A DNA stretch of 64,000 nt from Phallus indusiatus (GCA_027605045.1 JAQFWX010000008.1:496001-560000); one strand, 5' to 3'. Counted from the stretch's first letter, positions 33,601 through 47,405 are shown. Notes: generated by a model from the sequence alone, not told the origin. Numbers and translations: made by a program.

Positions 33601-34565
33601 ATTAGTTGTGGTTGCTTTCACACCTGCGGATGAACTTCGTAAAGAGTACGATGAATTGCTGTCCATTCTCATCAGCAGAGGGTAAGTTTGATATTATTGC
33701 GGGTTTTACCATGCACTCGTTCATATTTCTTTTCTTCAGACGTCATGCGGTGATTCATCCATGGGGGTCGCGGCCAAGTCCTGATGCACCAGGGAAGGAA
33801 CTATACCTCGTTCCGATTGTCCCAAAGCAACCTCTTCCGGACTATGTGGAATTGCTGGACCTCACACAGTTTCCGAAACAGTCAGACGAAAACAGATTAC
33901 TGGGTGTTTTTATTCTGAACAAGGGCAAATTCCCGGCTCCAGCAGCAGCATACACTCAACCTGTCCCCCCACTACCGCCATCCGGACTACCACTTCCACA
34001 TACAGTCCCTAGTCTATTGACGAATTTGACTTCTACACTACCTCCACCTATTCCATCAATTCCATCAGTCCTTCCGAATGTCAATCAAAACCAGCCCCTC
34101 AATCCAGATCTAGTTTCCAAACTCTCAGCAGAACAAATCGAATCACTCCTCCAAAGTGTTCTCGCCAACAATAACGGCAGTCTTCCAACTTCTTTACCAA
34201 TGTCTACTCCAGCTATTCCAACAACAACACCGTTTGTCCCTCTACCTACCTCAATTGCTAATTTATTGCAATCCCATCAAGCCATCGTTCATCCTTCTCC
34301 ACCATATCCTTATTCTCCAACCCAGCATCAAGGTCCACCGCCTAATACACATCCCAATTCATTCAACTTTGGTCCGCGTGGGGATCCAACCTCTGAAAGA
34401 GATAGATCCGCCCCTCCGTATGAAAGGCGTAATGATCGAAATGAGAGGGGACGTGGACGTGGTAGAGGATTTGAGAAGACGCGAGATGGCGGCTGGGCCG
34501 GCAGAGCGAGAGGTCGAGGTCGAGGTAACAATAACGGTGGTGGAGGACCAAATGCGTGGTTATGA
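30641..34565 (+). CDS. BYE1: PHD / TFIIS-like / SPOC domain protein (Bye1-type)
   Basis: It probably binds RNA polymerase II and methylated histone H3 in the nucleus and tunes elongation. After a basic N-terminus there is a PHD finger (WCTCRQPDNGTPMIRCESC, FHFSCIQL, YICDACH; two short introns lie inside it). A highly acidic linker and KRKRSRK basic patches follow. Next is a TFIIS central-like region (DRFRMLTFNLSQKDRYHLRK and the helical stretch after it), then a SPOC domain (about 33300-33900: SILFPTTPSHQLRIEGRVP, LYLVPIVPKQPLPDYVELL). The C-terminus is Pro-rich and ends in RGG repeats (RGRGRGFEK, RGRGRGNNN). The stop is at 34563-34565. An unusually long intron occupies 31095-31551. The RGG tail suggests RNA contact. 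Confidence 0.85.
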
Positions 34566-34882
34566 AAATCGACCCATCTTTTTTTCTCATTCTTCGTTTT
34601 CTTTTCTGATTCATTTCACTTATCGTCTTTTTTACTTGTATCCCAACTCTTCTTATTCTCATTTCTGTATTCATGTGTATCATCATAACAACACCAGGGA
34701 AATCTAACAAACAAGACATAATGTTATCAAAATTGAATTAACTGATATTAAGTAGCTAAATTGGAAGATTCGTGTCAGAAACTAATAAAGTTATTAATGA
34801 AGTCATAACATATTGAACGTGGAAACAAGGGTAGTCATTAATCTCATAAGATTCTGTCTATCGACAAAAATTCGTTGCTCAG

Positions 34883-37800
34883 TCAGTCTTTTCTGGATGC
34901 AAGGCTTGCAAGAAGAGCTTCTATCCTCATTTGACCTTCTTCCAATCTTGCCAACCGTCTTTCAATTTCCAACGAGACGTGTGATTCCGACCTGTCCATG
35001 ATTAACTCGCCTTCGCTCTCGAGCTGTGTAACCTTTTTCGGACCGTAAACATTTTTCGAAGGAGATTGACCGCCGGCAAAGGGAGAGGGAGATGATGTCT
35101 TCGTAGCACCAGAAGCGGCACGGGCAACAACAGACGGCTTCTTTATAGGAAGTTTTCGGGAAGTAATAGGGCTTTGCTGTAAAAGCGGCGTTGTTGGAAA
35201 TGCAGCTTCATCTTCGACAGGATTTTCTTCCACAGGCTGAACCGCACCGTTATAAGCCTGCGCCAAAGGGCTGATAGCGACATCTGGAAAACTCATCACT
35301 CGATGAGATACAGCTCTGTGTCGTAGTAAAGACTCCGTGTCAGGTGGTGCACGACCAGCAGACGGGCGGCGGGCTACAGGCGTCGAGAAGTGGCGTAAGG
35401 GGCGCAAATGAGGAGAAGGAGAAGCAGCGACAGGTCCGACAGCCTGACCGCTGTCAATTTGGATAGATGAAGTACGAGACTCTAGAGCATGTTCATTCTG
35501 CTCGTAAGCGATTTCATCTTCTACGTCGAAAACCTACACACACGATCAGTAAAAGTCTCCAAATGGATATATGATTTTTTGGGATTACTGCATCAATTTC
35601 AGCCCCAGATCTCGAGAATCCTTCGAAAATAGCTATGATCGCCTGTTAATGAGATCTGAATAAATAACACTTTAATACAAACTATACCTAGTTTCCTCAA
35701 TCCCTTTGGTAACGAATCCAAAAGTTCTTCGAGCGAGGACGTAATGTATTCGTAGAAGGTAGTAGCACCGGAAATATCCTTCCGTCTTTCGTAAAAGGAA
35801 ATGCACAAAAGGATTGGAAAGCTCGTTACTCTAAAAAAATTCCTCTTTTAAACCGAAGTCCAGATGAAGAAAGGACCTGACTAACCGTATCATAAAGACG
35901 TTTACTTTATGGAACCACCGAGGACTGAGTATGTAAGACGCCGGAAACATGACGACGAGGGCGACAAGATTTAATGGTGGTTGATACGAGAATAAGACAT
36001 CCGCTTTGACACCTTCGATGGTTGAAACTGCGCGGCGGTACATAGCCTAATAAGGTTGGATTAACGCCAGATTATGAAAAATGTACGTTGCTTTTACTTC
36101 TGCTGCAGCATCTGAACTGATGTTTGAAAAGGTATATGACAGTATCTTTGTGACATTCGTATCAAATGGGTGTCTTTGGTCAACATTGAGATACACACCG
36201 AAACAAGAACTAGGACAGTATTTATTAGCGGGGCAAAGTCAACTGAGGCGATGACATACCTGTGAGGAGTAATGTATTACTGAGACACGCATAAGTTATC
36301 ATCAAGACTGGTCCATAGACTGGATGGAAGGTTGCGGCTTGGTTAAAACCGCTACTGTCTAAACCAAAGACTTGTAGTTATAAGTTAGCATAATGGCGCT
36401 CATATAGTACGAATAGTATCGTACATAAATCAAGCATCCACCATGCGATTTCGCTGTAATAAATCAACTAAATGACTCCACTAACGATATGTTCCATACT
36501 ACTTACCCAGGCCGGTATTGAGGGCCACTGCGACTAAGTCTGAAGAAAAAATAAACTAAGGAAGGAATTGTTCGGACGGATCGGACTACTTACGTCCATA
36601 ACGCGTAAAGAAAACTTTGTGATAATTAAAAATAAAGAGAATAAGTATCAGTTCGAAGTAATAATAATGAAAAATTTACCCAGCAAAGCAGAAAGCAGCA
36701 ATTGTCATAAGAACGGCAAACTCCACGAACATGGAACGAAGGGATCTTTAGATGGATGATTTAGCTCGAAGAAACTAGCTGTTAAGGAATAAGAAATTAC
36801 AGGATCATAAGATTATTTGACAAGGTGACAAAAGCAAGTCTATGACGGGACATAAGTTAGATATTGGCACTCATTCAATAATATAACCAAACCTTGGAAA
36901 GATCAAACAAGCGGCTAGAGCTAAACAGTCCATTCCAGCCGCCAGGGCCCACGGATTCGTATACACGATGCCCCATAGTCGTAAAGCTAAGTACGCCGCA
37001 TATATAGATATGAATAAAACGTCAAAACCATTCCATGTTCCCGTGACATATACTTTCAAAAACAAAACTGAATGCCAAAGAGTTGTATAACTAATCAAAC
37101 CAACTGACCTCGTAGACCATGTTCCTGCATGCTGGCAATTTTATCTAAGGAAAACCCCAAAGCGAAAACCATGAATAAACCTTCGGGAACGTTGACATAG
37201 TCAATGGCACCAAATTCGAGTACGATGACGAATAATACGAAGAGAACAACGAAGCTATATACGAAGAATATAAGGGGAGAAATACAAAAGTTCTAGCAAA
37301 GCTTACTTGATATATTCGAGGATCGAGCGGATAGCTGGGACCTTGAGACGGTAGTGATCCAACAAGGGAGCAGCGTGGGGGTTGTATATGTGGACCGGTG
37401 TGCGCTTGTAAGTCTAGTAGTACAAAATCAGAAGAGCAACGGCGAGTAAACATGATATTCATACGTCAGAAAGAATAGAATGAGAACTGTCCGCTTGGTA
37501 TACACATTTACCACTATACCATACCATAAGCAGACACTCAACTGTGTTATTGAGTAGCTCAGGCTTACCACCAGATCGCGTCAATGACCTTTTGACAAGG
37601 GGAACTCTTGATGAATCTTTTCGCTTTCCCTAGGATGGCCATCTCTATAGCGTTGCCAGCGCTATCGTCCGGGTCCATGTTTTCCTCTTCGTCGGCACGT
37701 TTCAATACTTCGGGTCTTGCACCGGCAAAAAGTGGCCAACTTGTGGTTAGAACGGTCGTCAGCTCAAGCATATTATCTGCATGTATACGCATTGCCCTGA

Positions 37801-38294
37801 TAGCTAAAATTTCACACAGTGCAGCCCTTGACCGTGATAGAGCTGCTATGGAAAAGGAGTCGTCCCGGAGAAAGTGTACTCGGTTAATTAGGTAACAAAA
37901 CACGATTGATAAATTTCCTTCGCGCTGTAGTTTGATATATTTATCCTCCAAGGGTTTCACAAGACGATATGTGAGCTCCGGGCTTAAAAGCTAAAAGCAA
38001 CGGAATAAGCACTAAAATTAGCTTCGGAGAGGGATCGAACTACCGCTTCATAAGTCAGTGGATTGTCTGGACTCAGAGTATATCAGTTATACAGACGATA
38101 GACTAGTTTTACAAATCGTACCGACGTATAACTAAGTTCCAATTAGTTTTGCTGATGCGACAAAGGGTGTAAAGACCTACTATGACGTCCTGTCGAATCG
38201 AATGAATTACCGGATAAACCTGGGTGTTTTCTATTTCTTCAATACCCAGTAACGGGGTCATTTCCTCTCTTGTCGCTCCATGTCGCGTTCCCAT
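34883..38294 (-). CDS. YVC1: Vacuolar TRP-type calcium channel
   Basis: It releases Ca2+ from the vacuole on osmotic or oxidative stimulus. The start at 38294 gives MGTRHGATREEMTPLLG. The cytosolic N-terminal region includes VKPLEDKYIKLQREGN and AIRAMRIHADNM. Transmembrane segments follow: FVVLFVIFVIVLEFGAIDYV, FDVLFISIYAAYLALRLWGI and CLALAACLIFPRLAFVTLSNN, then a helix ending LMTIAAFCFAG. The pore end reads PVYGPVLMITYACLSNTLLL. The C-terminal tail has an acidic patch (VFDVEDEIAYEQNEHA) and a short coiled coil near the end (RRLARLEEGQMRIEALLASL). Over ten introns are present, with several very short exons (for example the 21-nt exon near 36595-36615). Splice sites around 36400-36500 are uncertain. 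Confidence 0.88.
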
Positions 38295-38579
38295 GAAGAG
38301 TCTCAGTTGAAAGAGTTGCAACAGCTCAATGGTTCAATCGGAGATTGCACTTGGGGCCGTTTATGTAAATGAACGGGGTTGGACATCGAGGTTCATAACA
38401 AGAAAATATCAGTATAAATGTTATCGTTAAACGTAGTATTTACGTATTATAATAACAATGAATAGTTTAGAGCGTGAATCAATGAGCTCAATCAGACAAG
38501 TGTATTTTTTGAGATTTGCGTCATTTGGCAACTTGGAAGGTCCCAAAATTGTCCGTGCTGAGGTAAGCCACGCAGATTC

Positions 38580-40529
38580 ATGGCTGAACTCACTTTAGAC
38601 ACACTCGTTGATGATGGCCAGTATGCCTCGGAGCGTGCACGAATTGAGAACCAGGTGGTTCTGGATGAATTAGAGAGGAAGAAAAAAGCGCGAACAACAG
38701 CTGTTCCTACCGATGACAACCGCGTCAAAGCTCGGCTTCGAGAGATCGGTGAACCCATTACATTGTTTGGTGAAAGAGTACGTTTCCTGTGTCAATATTT
38801 TTTTTTGGAAAGTCGCGTAACATAACATTTTATTTAGGCTGCAGACCGCAGAGATCGTCTTATTTATGTCCTGTCGCAGATTAACGCAGCTCGTGGCGAG
38901 GATGGTGGGGAGGCAGAAAGCGAAGCTGAGAGTGAAGAGGAGGAGGTAATCGTAACTGTCGTAATTTGCGTTGACCTTGTCATATTCATATTTTCACAGA
39001 AACAAGAAGAATTCTACACCGAGGGTTCTCTGGAGCTTCTTGAGGCTCGCCGACGTATAGCAGAGTATTCTCTCCCGAGGTCCGCTTTTTTACGATGCCT
39101 ATGCGCTTATTAGAAGGTGCTTATTCTTTTCTTATATCTGGACAGAGCTCAAAAACGTACCGCCCAACAGCGACAAGAACATTTAATGCCACTCAGCCAG
39201 ATACTAGATATACGTAAACAAGTATTTGCGCACATTAAAGTATGTAAATATAATTTTGCGAGCAATTATTTTCATCAAGAGCTCCACGCGTTTTCATAGA
39301 AATTTGCAAATATTGGTTCTCAAATAGGTGATGAACGACCTATCTCCCAAGTCCGCTTTTCACCCAATAGTCAATATCTTGCAACTGGCAGTTGGTCTGG
39401 TAACGTGAAAGTATGGAATATACCAAACTGCACACCTGTGACTACGTTAAAAGGTACATATCAAGACTTGTAAAATATTCAAAAAAAATTGACGAATTGG
39501 AATAGGTCACACCGATCGTGTGGGTGGCGTGGCATGGCATCCTCAAGCTACATTGACGCAGTCCGAGGAAGCTGTGAACCTTGCAAGTGGCGGAGGTGAA
39601 TCAACCGTTATTTTATGGTCCCTCAAAAGGTCTGACTTACGCTGTTTTTTTTTCATTCCTCACGTTCTAACCCCTCTACAGTCAAACCCCATTATCCATC
39701 TTAAAAGGCCATGAAGATAGAGTATGTCGAATAGCCTTTCATCCTTCAGGGAATTATGTAGCAAGCGCCAGTTTTGACACGACATGGCGATTATGGGACG
39801 TTGAAACCTCGACTGAACTTCTTTTACAAGAAGGTCACTCGAGAGAAGTATATGTTGTGGAGTGTCAAGATGACGGCGCACTCATTGCTTCGGGGTAAGT
39901 TGTTTCTTTATCTCGGATATTCGAGTTAACTGATTTCTGCGATAGTGGTCTTGACGGTATCGGTCGTGTTTGGGACTTACGAACTGGGCGAACTGCAATG
40001 GTTCTCGACGGACACGTGAATACAATTTTCTCTATTAATTTTTCCCCCAACGGGTACGCTTTGTTGTTATTTCCGGAGCAGGTCCATCGCTTATACTCTA
40101 TTAAAATACAGATATCAAATAGCTACTGGAGCGGGAGACGACACCATCCGCGTCTGGGATATGCGTTCTTTGAAGGCCTTGTACACTATTCCAGCACACA
40201 AATCCAACGTTTCAGATGTACGCTTCGTTCGGCTGACGTCAAATGAGACATCAATGCAAAATGGGCTTATGGAAGTGGATAACACAGAAGACATCAAAGC
40301 CAAAAAAAGTCATATTGCAGAGCTATACAAATCCGGTTTATATCTTGCTAGTGCAGGATATGACGGATATATCAAGCTCTGGAGCGCAGATGATTGGCAG
40401 CTGCAGCGCTCGATAGCTGTCGACGCGGGAAAGGTTATGTCGGTGGACCTATCTTCGGATGGCAAGTACATCGCCTCTGGATCGTGGAACCGTAGTTATC
40501 AGCTGTTTTCGCCCGAGGATTCGATTTAG
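38580..40529 (+). CDS. PRP4: U4/U6 snRNP WD40 protein PRP4
   Basis: A component of the U4/U6.U5 tri-snRNP needed for pre-mRNA splicing. The N-terminal SFM domain is visible as [19 protein letters not shown] followed by LFGE. An acidic linker ([12 protein letters not shown]) and a helical stretch come next. Seven WD40 blades follow, for example [57 protein letters not shown] and [22 protein letters not shown] 38580 is the first in its frame. A possible extra upstream exon with ATG at 38482 and a good donor at 38563 could not be joined in frame, so the N-terminus may be incomplete. About ten exons. The gene converges with the APSES gene, with 131 bp between stops. Confidence 0.92.
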
Positions 40530-40660
40530 CCGGAATACAGACCCAAAAAACGGACAAAGAGACAAGGGGATGAGGTCGTAATTGCTATCAGTACCATTAA
40601 ATATTTCCTTCTCGAACCTATCATAATAAAGATTATGAAAAAATACAATAATCATTGAAA

Positions 40661-43333
40661 CTAAGCTTCTGATACCTTCTGCATGAAACCTGCCACACGT
40701 CCTAACTCTATAATTTGTGGTTCACTCTCTACCGCAATAACCAAATTCTCCAACATCTAAAAATTGCTCGATAGTTGAAACTTCCTCTGTGTTATAGCTT
40801 AAAAAGATCTACCTGTTCAACTTGATCAAGAGGTACCCCCGTGCAAAGCGATACAATTCTTTTGCATTGAAACTCCTTTTCGGCACTTGCTCCTTGTAAT
40901 TCCTTTAATCTCAATCCCATCATCTCTCCCGTTCTTGATAACCACAATTTCATTCTTCGCATTTTTAGTAAGGTGTCACGAGTGTTTTCTTCCGGAACGG
41001 GGGGTTCAAAATCCAGAGAATTAGTGGCCATGTCGTCGAAGCCGACACCGACAAGTGTTGATTCTGGGCCACGGTACACAAAAGGTCCTGTGGTGTTGGG
41101 CTCACCGTCAATGATAGTCCGGCCTGTCCAATCTACACGGTCTTCAAGTGCCAATGCGCGTTCAATATTCCTGATCCGTTGTTGAACTTGGTCCAATTCG
41201 GCATATTTGGACTGCCACGATTGTATTTGCCTTCGCTGATCGGCCAAACTGCGTGTTGAAAGACGTAATTTATTCTGGACGGATGCTAAAACATCCTGTT
41301 TCGTTTTAAGCTCTGTCTGGAACTCCGTACTTAAGTCGTTAATCATAGCTGTCATATCTAAACCAAACATCAAAACAATATCTGGGAAAAACTTAATTTG
41401 AAACAGACCAGCAATGATGGCTTTGCTTTTTTGAATCGGGACGGCCGGAACGGCTCGTAGTTGAGCGAGGAAATCATCGGCTTTGGGAGGTAATTGGAGA
41501 GGATCCTAAAAAAACAAGTCATAAGTTGCGCCCAAATCACGTTAATTGCCACATACATCGCCGTCTAGACCAAAATCACTGGGCCTGAGACCTAGCTTAT
41601 TAGCCAGCATGCGGTTTGCTCCACAGTCAAGTAGTGTTTTGACTAAGCTACGATTACCAACCCGGGCAGCGATATTTAATGCAGTATCGCCATGAATGTC
41701 TTGAATATCCACTAAACTCTTAAAGTCACCGCCCTCATGTTCAGCTATCCACATTAAGACACCCTCCAGGTAATATCGAGCTGCTGCTGCACGACCACGC
41801 ACGCCAGCAACATGTGCAATATGGTGCAAAACGCTAGAATGAGAGCCGTCCAAGGTTCGAATGGATGGATGTAGATTTGAAACCAGCACATGAAAGTTTT
41901 GAGCCTGAAAACTTCCAAGAGAAAGAATGGTACGCATCAAAGGCGTTTCCCCGGCATAGTTCCCCGTACAAGGATTGGCACCGTGCTGAACCAGCAATTG
42001 AGTCAATGTAGCGTTTCCTAACGAAGCTGCGAGATGCAAAGATGTGTGTCCTTGATCATCCAGCACCACGTCCATGTCAGCGGGCGCACCGCTCGCGGAG
42101 TCATGGTTATCCAATATAAGATTGACAACTTGATGTGGATCGGCTTGTGGGATGATGGCACTAAGGATAGCGTTACGTTTCGCGTTATGCAAAGGGGCAA
42201 GCTTATCTCCCGGCATCGCCCCTGGAGTTGGCTTGTTTGCCATTCTAACCGTATGAGTCGTGGTAGGAGGAGCTTCCTCCGAAACCTGCGAGCTAGCTTG
42301 AATGCGATTAGCCTCGTACCCAGGCATATTTGGTTGTGTCCCGTTAGCCTTAGAAGGCGACATAGGTTCAAGGCGCTGGCGTTTGGCTGGCGAAGGGTGC
42401 CCTTCCGCTTCGAAGCTTGTCGAAGGAGCACTTGCAGTAAATGCACTTTCCCCATCTTGTCGCATATTCTGTGAGCTAGATGGCCGGGGGACGTCCGTTG
42501 ATCGAGGTCGTTTCAAATTGGGGGAAAGAGCATGGGAAGGACTTGCAACAGGTGCTGGCGGCTGTAGCGGGGTAGCTGGCATTGGGACAGGTTGAACAGG
42601 AGTCGGGGCCGCCGGACGCGACGGATAAGAAACAAAATTTGGGCTGTAAAAATACATGACGAAATCATTATTATTATCAGGTTCATCTCCCTGTGTCGGA
42701 CGCTGGAGAGTGTCTTACCTAGGCAGCATAGGCGGAGCCAATTGGTTCGACTGTTGGGCGTGCTGTGGATTCGCGAAATAGCCGACATATGGGGAAGAAA
42801 ATCCTGGTGGTCCCGAAGGCGGTCTTGCAGGTGCGAGAGCTGGTAGTGTCGGAAAGGAGGTCAAAGTCGAGGCAGTGGGCATGTAGTCAAAGAGAGGTGT
42901 GAGAAGGTGGGCGACACCATACTGCGCGGCAACATCCCGGCCACGTTGTAGAGGTATCCTACAAGGAAAAAAGTGTGAATGACATCCCGGATGACTAAAA
43001 CCAGAAGGCCGTACCAAGTGCCCTGATATTTCCCGTATCCGCCTTGGACGATTTCGTGTTTTCCCGGAAGAATCTCTTTCTCTAATATTTTCGTTCTTCT
43101 ACCTTTATCTATACCAGCCACCTTCAGAATCTGAGTGGCATTTACGTATGAATCTACGCGTCGACGCATAACAGCTATACCACGTATCATGCACTCGTAT
43201 ACCTGTCCATTGGCGTGTGAAACCCTCTAACGTCAGAAACATAGTGCACAAGAATCTACGTTACCTGTACGGAGGAATATACAGCATTGTATATCCTGAT
43301 TCCGGTAGATGGTCGTGCTTGGTTTGTCGCCAT
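40661..43333 (-). CDS. MBP1: APSES/ankyrin transcription factor of the MBF/SBF complex (Mbp1/Swi4 type)
   Basis: It is expected to bind MCB-like promoter elements and drive G1/S genes. The start at 43333 gives [20 protein letters not shown]. The APSES (KilA-N-like) DNA-binding domain follows: [42 protein letters not shown] and [11 protein letters not shown] Pro-rich linker leads to ankyrin repeats ([40 protein letters not shown]). A coiled-coil C-terminal region contains [18 protein letters not shown] and mediates dimerisation in relatives. The last small exon (about 40757-40661) encodes [13 protein letters not shown] and ends QKVSEA. Whether the orthologue is closer to Mbp1, Swi4 or the basidiomycete single-copy form cannot be told by eye. 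Confidence 0.9.
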
Positions 43334-43542
43334 CGCAGCCGCTCTGTAATTCAAAGGGAGAGGAGAGAAGGGGACAGGTGGAGCGAATAATGGAGAAAAG
43401 AAACGCGCCGCACCCACGGGCGAAACGCGTCGTACTCATTAAGCGCTTGTGCCGGTTCTCGGCAAATGCTCGAATACAAGTGTAGTATTGGACGATAAAA
43501 ACAACAGTTGAACATTTATTGCAGTACATTAATAGAAGTCTT

Positions 43543-46500
43543 TCAGATTTCGCGACTTTCCAGAGTGCGGGATAAATTAAATGCAGCTGATATCAGGGTA
43601 ACATGCGTGAATCCCTGTACCGCGTTTCCTAACCCCTCTCCCGCTAATCCAATCTCTTCAGTGCACAATCCGAGATGATTGGTGTATTGCAGGAAGTCCT
43701 AAAATGAGATGAGAATCAGATGTAGAGTGAGTATGTAATAGGTCTACCTCAAACATGTTTCTGGCTTTGTGTAAGAGTTCAGCGTCGTATTTTCCTGCAC
43801 GGGTCAGAGCTTCTACCGCCCTAACAGACACGCTAATCAAACTAATTCGACACCGAGAGAATAACCTTCAACGTACCATAGAGTGCCTTAAGATTTGATG
43901 TCATAAATACTCGTCTCGGAATTGTAAATATGCACTTACATAGGCAGAATGTACCCTCTTCACCTCCAACTCCGTCACTGGCCTTGGTAACATCATAACG
44001 ATAAACGAGATTCTATGTAATAGTTAACAAGCAGATAGATAAACGAGGCACCGGAGAAATTACGTTGGCTGTAAGCCCTCCTCTTTCCGGTGATTTTAGA
44101 ATGCGATGAAGAGTGCTCAGGAATCTCTCGTCCGTCTACAGAATCATGCAGTCAAGTCATGAAGAAGTGAGCCGGAGACGGTACCTACAGCAGAAGAGAA
44201 AAACACCAGAGGCATAATGAGAACTGCTGAATCGAGAGTATCAATGCCCTCATAACTTTGGGCGAAAAATTTCTCTTCTTTGTTCCAAGCACGATTCATA
44301 ATATCTTCATAAATTTGATCCCTCGCTTTATACCACTCGAGGCGGTTGGGACAAGGGAAAGAGCGTTTATCGGCCAAACGAATAGCTCTATCGATGGCAA
44401 CCCACATCATTATCTTAAGAAACGTTAGTTTATGGAAATAAATAATCTGCTCATTCATGCCTTTGAGTACTAGATAGATGTGTAGGTTAAGCGGCAGCAC
44501 AAAAGTTAACGGCATATTAATTGACATACAGTGAAATTGCGCTTGGTATCCCTCACTTCCCTGGGAAAAGAAAAGATTGAGAGTTTTACTGAATATATAT
44601 CATAAATATGATATTACCATATAGACCTAAGAAACCTATAAGGACCAAAGAAAACCAAAGAAATGAAGAGCGAAGAGAAATAGTACGTACAGATCAGGGT
44701 CGTTATAATGTTTTACAACATCTACACGAGAATGTTATACCATAAACAGTGATCGACTTCTTTATTTTGACTTACACTCCGTTCTATAGCAATCATTAGA
44801 TTCAGAAACAAATAAATACAATTATACGTACAAGTCTCGTACAGCAAGCCTTTTATGACATCGCATGAGGAAGATATCTATAAATGAAGACTGTTTGCTC
44901 ACCATATGTCATATGACAACGGTTTTCCAAACTACATATTGTCCTTAGTGTAATAATTAAAGAATGCAGTAGAAGAAGTTACCTTCTGGCTCAAATAAAT
45001 ACAGTCCAATCTGCAAATCGTTATAGTGGGTTGAAATTAGCAATAGATTATGCGCTACAGATTTAATAATATTAGCATTTAGTTTAAAAATGTAATATAA
45101 CAACTTACCAAAATCAGACGCACAATTCTCCGTATATATCCTAAGTTGGTATGTAAATCAATAAGCGAATAGATATGGTTTCATTTGTCTAACCAGTTGC
45201 AAATGATCTGCCGCACCATTCCCAATTCTACAATTTCATAAGTGGTAAGTCCTAAATGAAAGGTTTGTTTTACCTGACTGGCTTGGAGCTACAATAGAGC
45301 ATCAATCAATCGTTGAAACAAATATATTTAGTGAGAAATCACCCTTTATGGCCATCGAGATGCGTCAGTTCTATCTCTTCCAAGTCCTTTCCACCTAGAA
45401 ATAATAATTCAGATTCTCATTTGCTTTGTAGGACAACAAGCCAACCGTGTATAGTATACCTATAAAACTATAAATTTCACTGAAATGGAAGTGCTAATTC
45501 ACATACATTATCTGCAATGACCCATCTTCATTGCGATGTTGCAATCGCGAAAATATGAACTGCATATATGCTGACGAGTGTCGTGAGTATTCCAAAAAAA
45601 AAACTACGCCGTGAGATTTCAGGAACTACCATTAGCTTCCTCAGTAAATCCCAATCGAATTAGAGCGTAGAGCGTGAAGGAAGAATCACGGATCCATGAT
45701 GCTCTATAATCCCAGTTCCGAGTACCGCCTATCATTTCAGGAAGGGAGAAGGTAGGACTTGCGACGATAGCGCCGGTAGGTTCAAAAATGAGTAATTTCA
45801 AAGCAAGAGCGCTGCGATGTACTGCCTCTCTCCAAAGACCTTGGTATGTGGATTTCCTAATCCAGTTATTCCAGAAGTCATTAGTACTCTGTTTATGAAT
45901 TAGCGCAATTCAACACAGCGTAATTAATTTGTAACTCTAACCTGGAGAAGTACATTCAACAAACGCTAATTGATTGCTTAGTATGCCTTATCAAAAAAAC
46001 AGAAGCGAAATACGTACACTAGTCATGATAGGGTCGTCTTTGGCGCGCAATTTGGATTCACCCAAAACGAGAGCTGAAATACTAAATCAGTATTTTATGA
46101 AAACATTCCAAAAATAAGCATCACCTTCTAGACTGACACCCAATTCTTTAGCTCGTTCTGCGGTGGGAAAGTGATATTTAGATATATCAGCCTTTTTAGG
46201 GGGTACCCTCAAAATAAACCTATGCCGAAGTTTGAAAACAGTGACAAGAACGCGTGATAAATCGTTTACCAGACAGCTTGACCTTCCTCTAAGAGAAAGT
46301 CGGAACAGACCGAAATCCCTAGGTGACCCTGATTGCGGAGGTCCAACGGTTTCAAATTCACTTCAGGAAGTGAAACGAAATCTCCCAAAGTGTCAGGTAC
46401 AAAGCGTAGGTCAAGCTCTGTTTGAGCTTCAAGGGAGGAGAAGTAGGCTCTGTTATGTGGCTGCGACCTCTTTTTAATGGTCGGGTCAGCGCTATAATCT

Positions 46501-47405
46501 GGCAAAAGCTCGAATGTATGGGAAGAGCGAGCATAATTGAAGGCGGGAGCACATTCCATGCGAATGGGAACTTTTCCTCGTATAACCTGAGTGATATATA
46601 AAAAACTGGAACTAGAGGAGTGTTGTCATATAGATACCTACTTCAACTTTTCTGACAAGCCAGAATAATAAAGGTTTCTCTTTGGACTCATTCAATGGGA
46701 GGAAGTCTAGTCATGATATTGCAGGTTAGACGAGGCCGGAAAAAATAAAGTGCAAATACAAACCGATTACTTGCGCAACCCCCGACGCATGAAGGAACCT
46801 AAATAGTAGTTGCAGAAGATTCAGGTTGAGTCTTTCGACGAGCGCTCACTTTGTGGTTAAAACCTTTTGCATTTGTTTAGTCAAGTCAATGCGGGTCCTT
46901 ATGAAATCAACATACATTCGAACTAGGGAAGTAAGCCTGTTTGATGCTATATCCTTCGCAAGCCGGGGAGATAGAAAAGTGACCACCCTATGGGAAACAA
47001 CATTACGACCAGTTCGGTAAGTAATAATATGGTTTGACCTTATCCTTGTCCAAAACCCGTGCGAAAATGGAAGGCGAGTCAAAGTGTGGCACGCAGTAAC
47101 TTTCCACTGAAGAGCGATCATGAGGCAACGTGAGAGCAATGACGACATCATAGGAAGGCTATTCACCGGATCCATCAATACTGATCTGCAAGGTAAACAC
47201 GTCAACTTTCACGGCGAAACGTAGACAGGAATAAGGGGAGAAGGTATTTACTCACCATTGCCGCGGTTCGCATGTTACCGACCCTGTTTTCGGAAACAAG
47301 AAATCAGCTTCTAATTGAACGAAACACATGGAGCCTCAGCATATACAAGCCATGATCCTGAATTTCGAGATATCCAGTTTGGGATCTAACGGATGGGTTC
47401 GTCAT
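43543..47405 (-). CDS. GH15 glycoside hydrolase (glucoamylase/trehalase-like), micro-exon rich
   Basis: An intracellular-type GH15 enzyme acting on alpha-glucosidic bonds; the exact substrate is uncertain. No signal peptide: the N-terminus [20 protein letters not shown] runs into [20 protein letters not shown] and [17 protein letters not shown], the N-terminal domain of the bacterial-like GH15 family. The catalytic domain includes [62 protein letters not shown] and [13 protein letters not shown]. The C-terminus is SRTLESREI. There are about twenty exons. Several are tiny and must be spliced to keep frame: 15 nt at 45274-45288, 8 nt at 44776-44783 and 9 nt at 44618-44626, plus one of about 18 nt near 44832-44849. 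A further 9-nt exon (44461-44469) would need a GC donor. Confidence 0.85.

Noticed and set aside
38030..38110. A GGGATCGAAC motif resembling a tRNA T arm
   Set aside because: The flanking stems do not pair (GGTAG against CCTCT) and the site lies within the YVC1 coding/intron region.
38482..38562. Possible first exon of PRP4 (ATG 38482, donor at 38563)
   Set aside because: The only nearby acceptor gives a 36-nt intron and the joined frame does not match the PRP4 frame.
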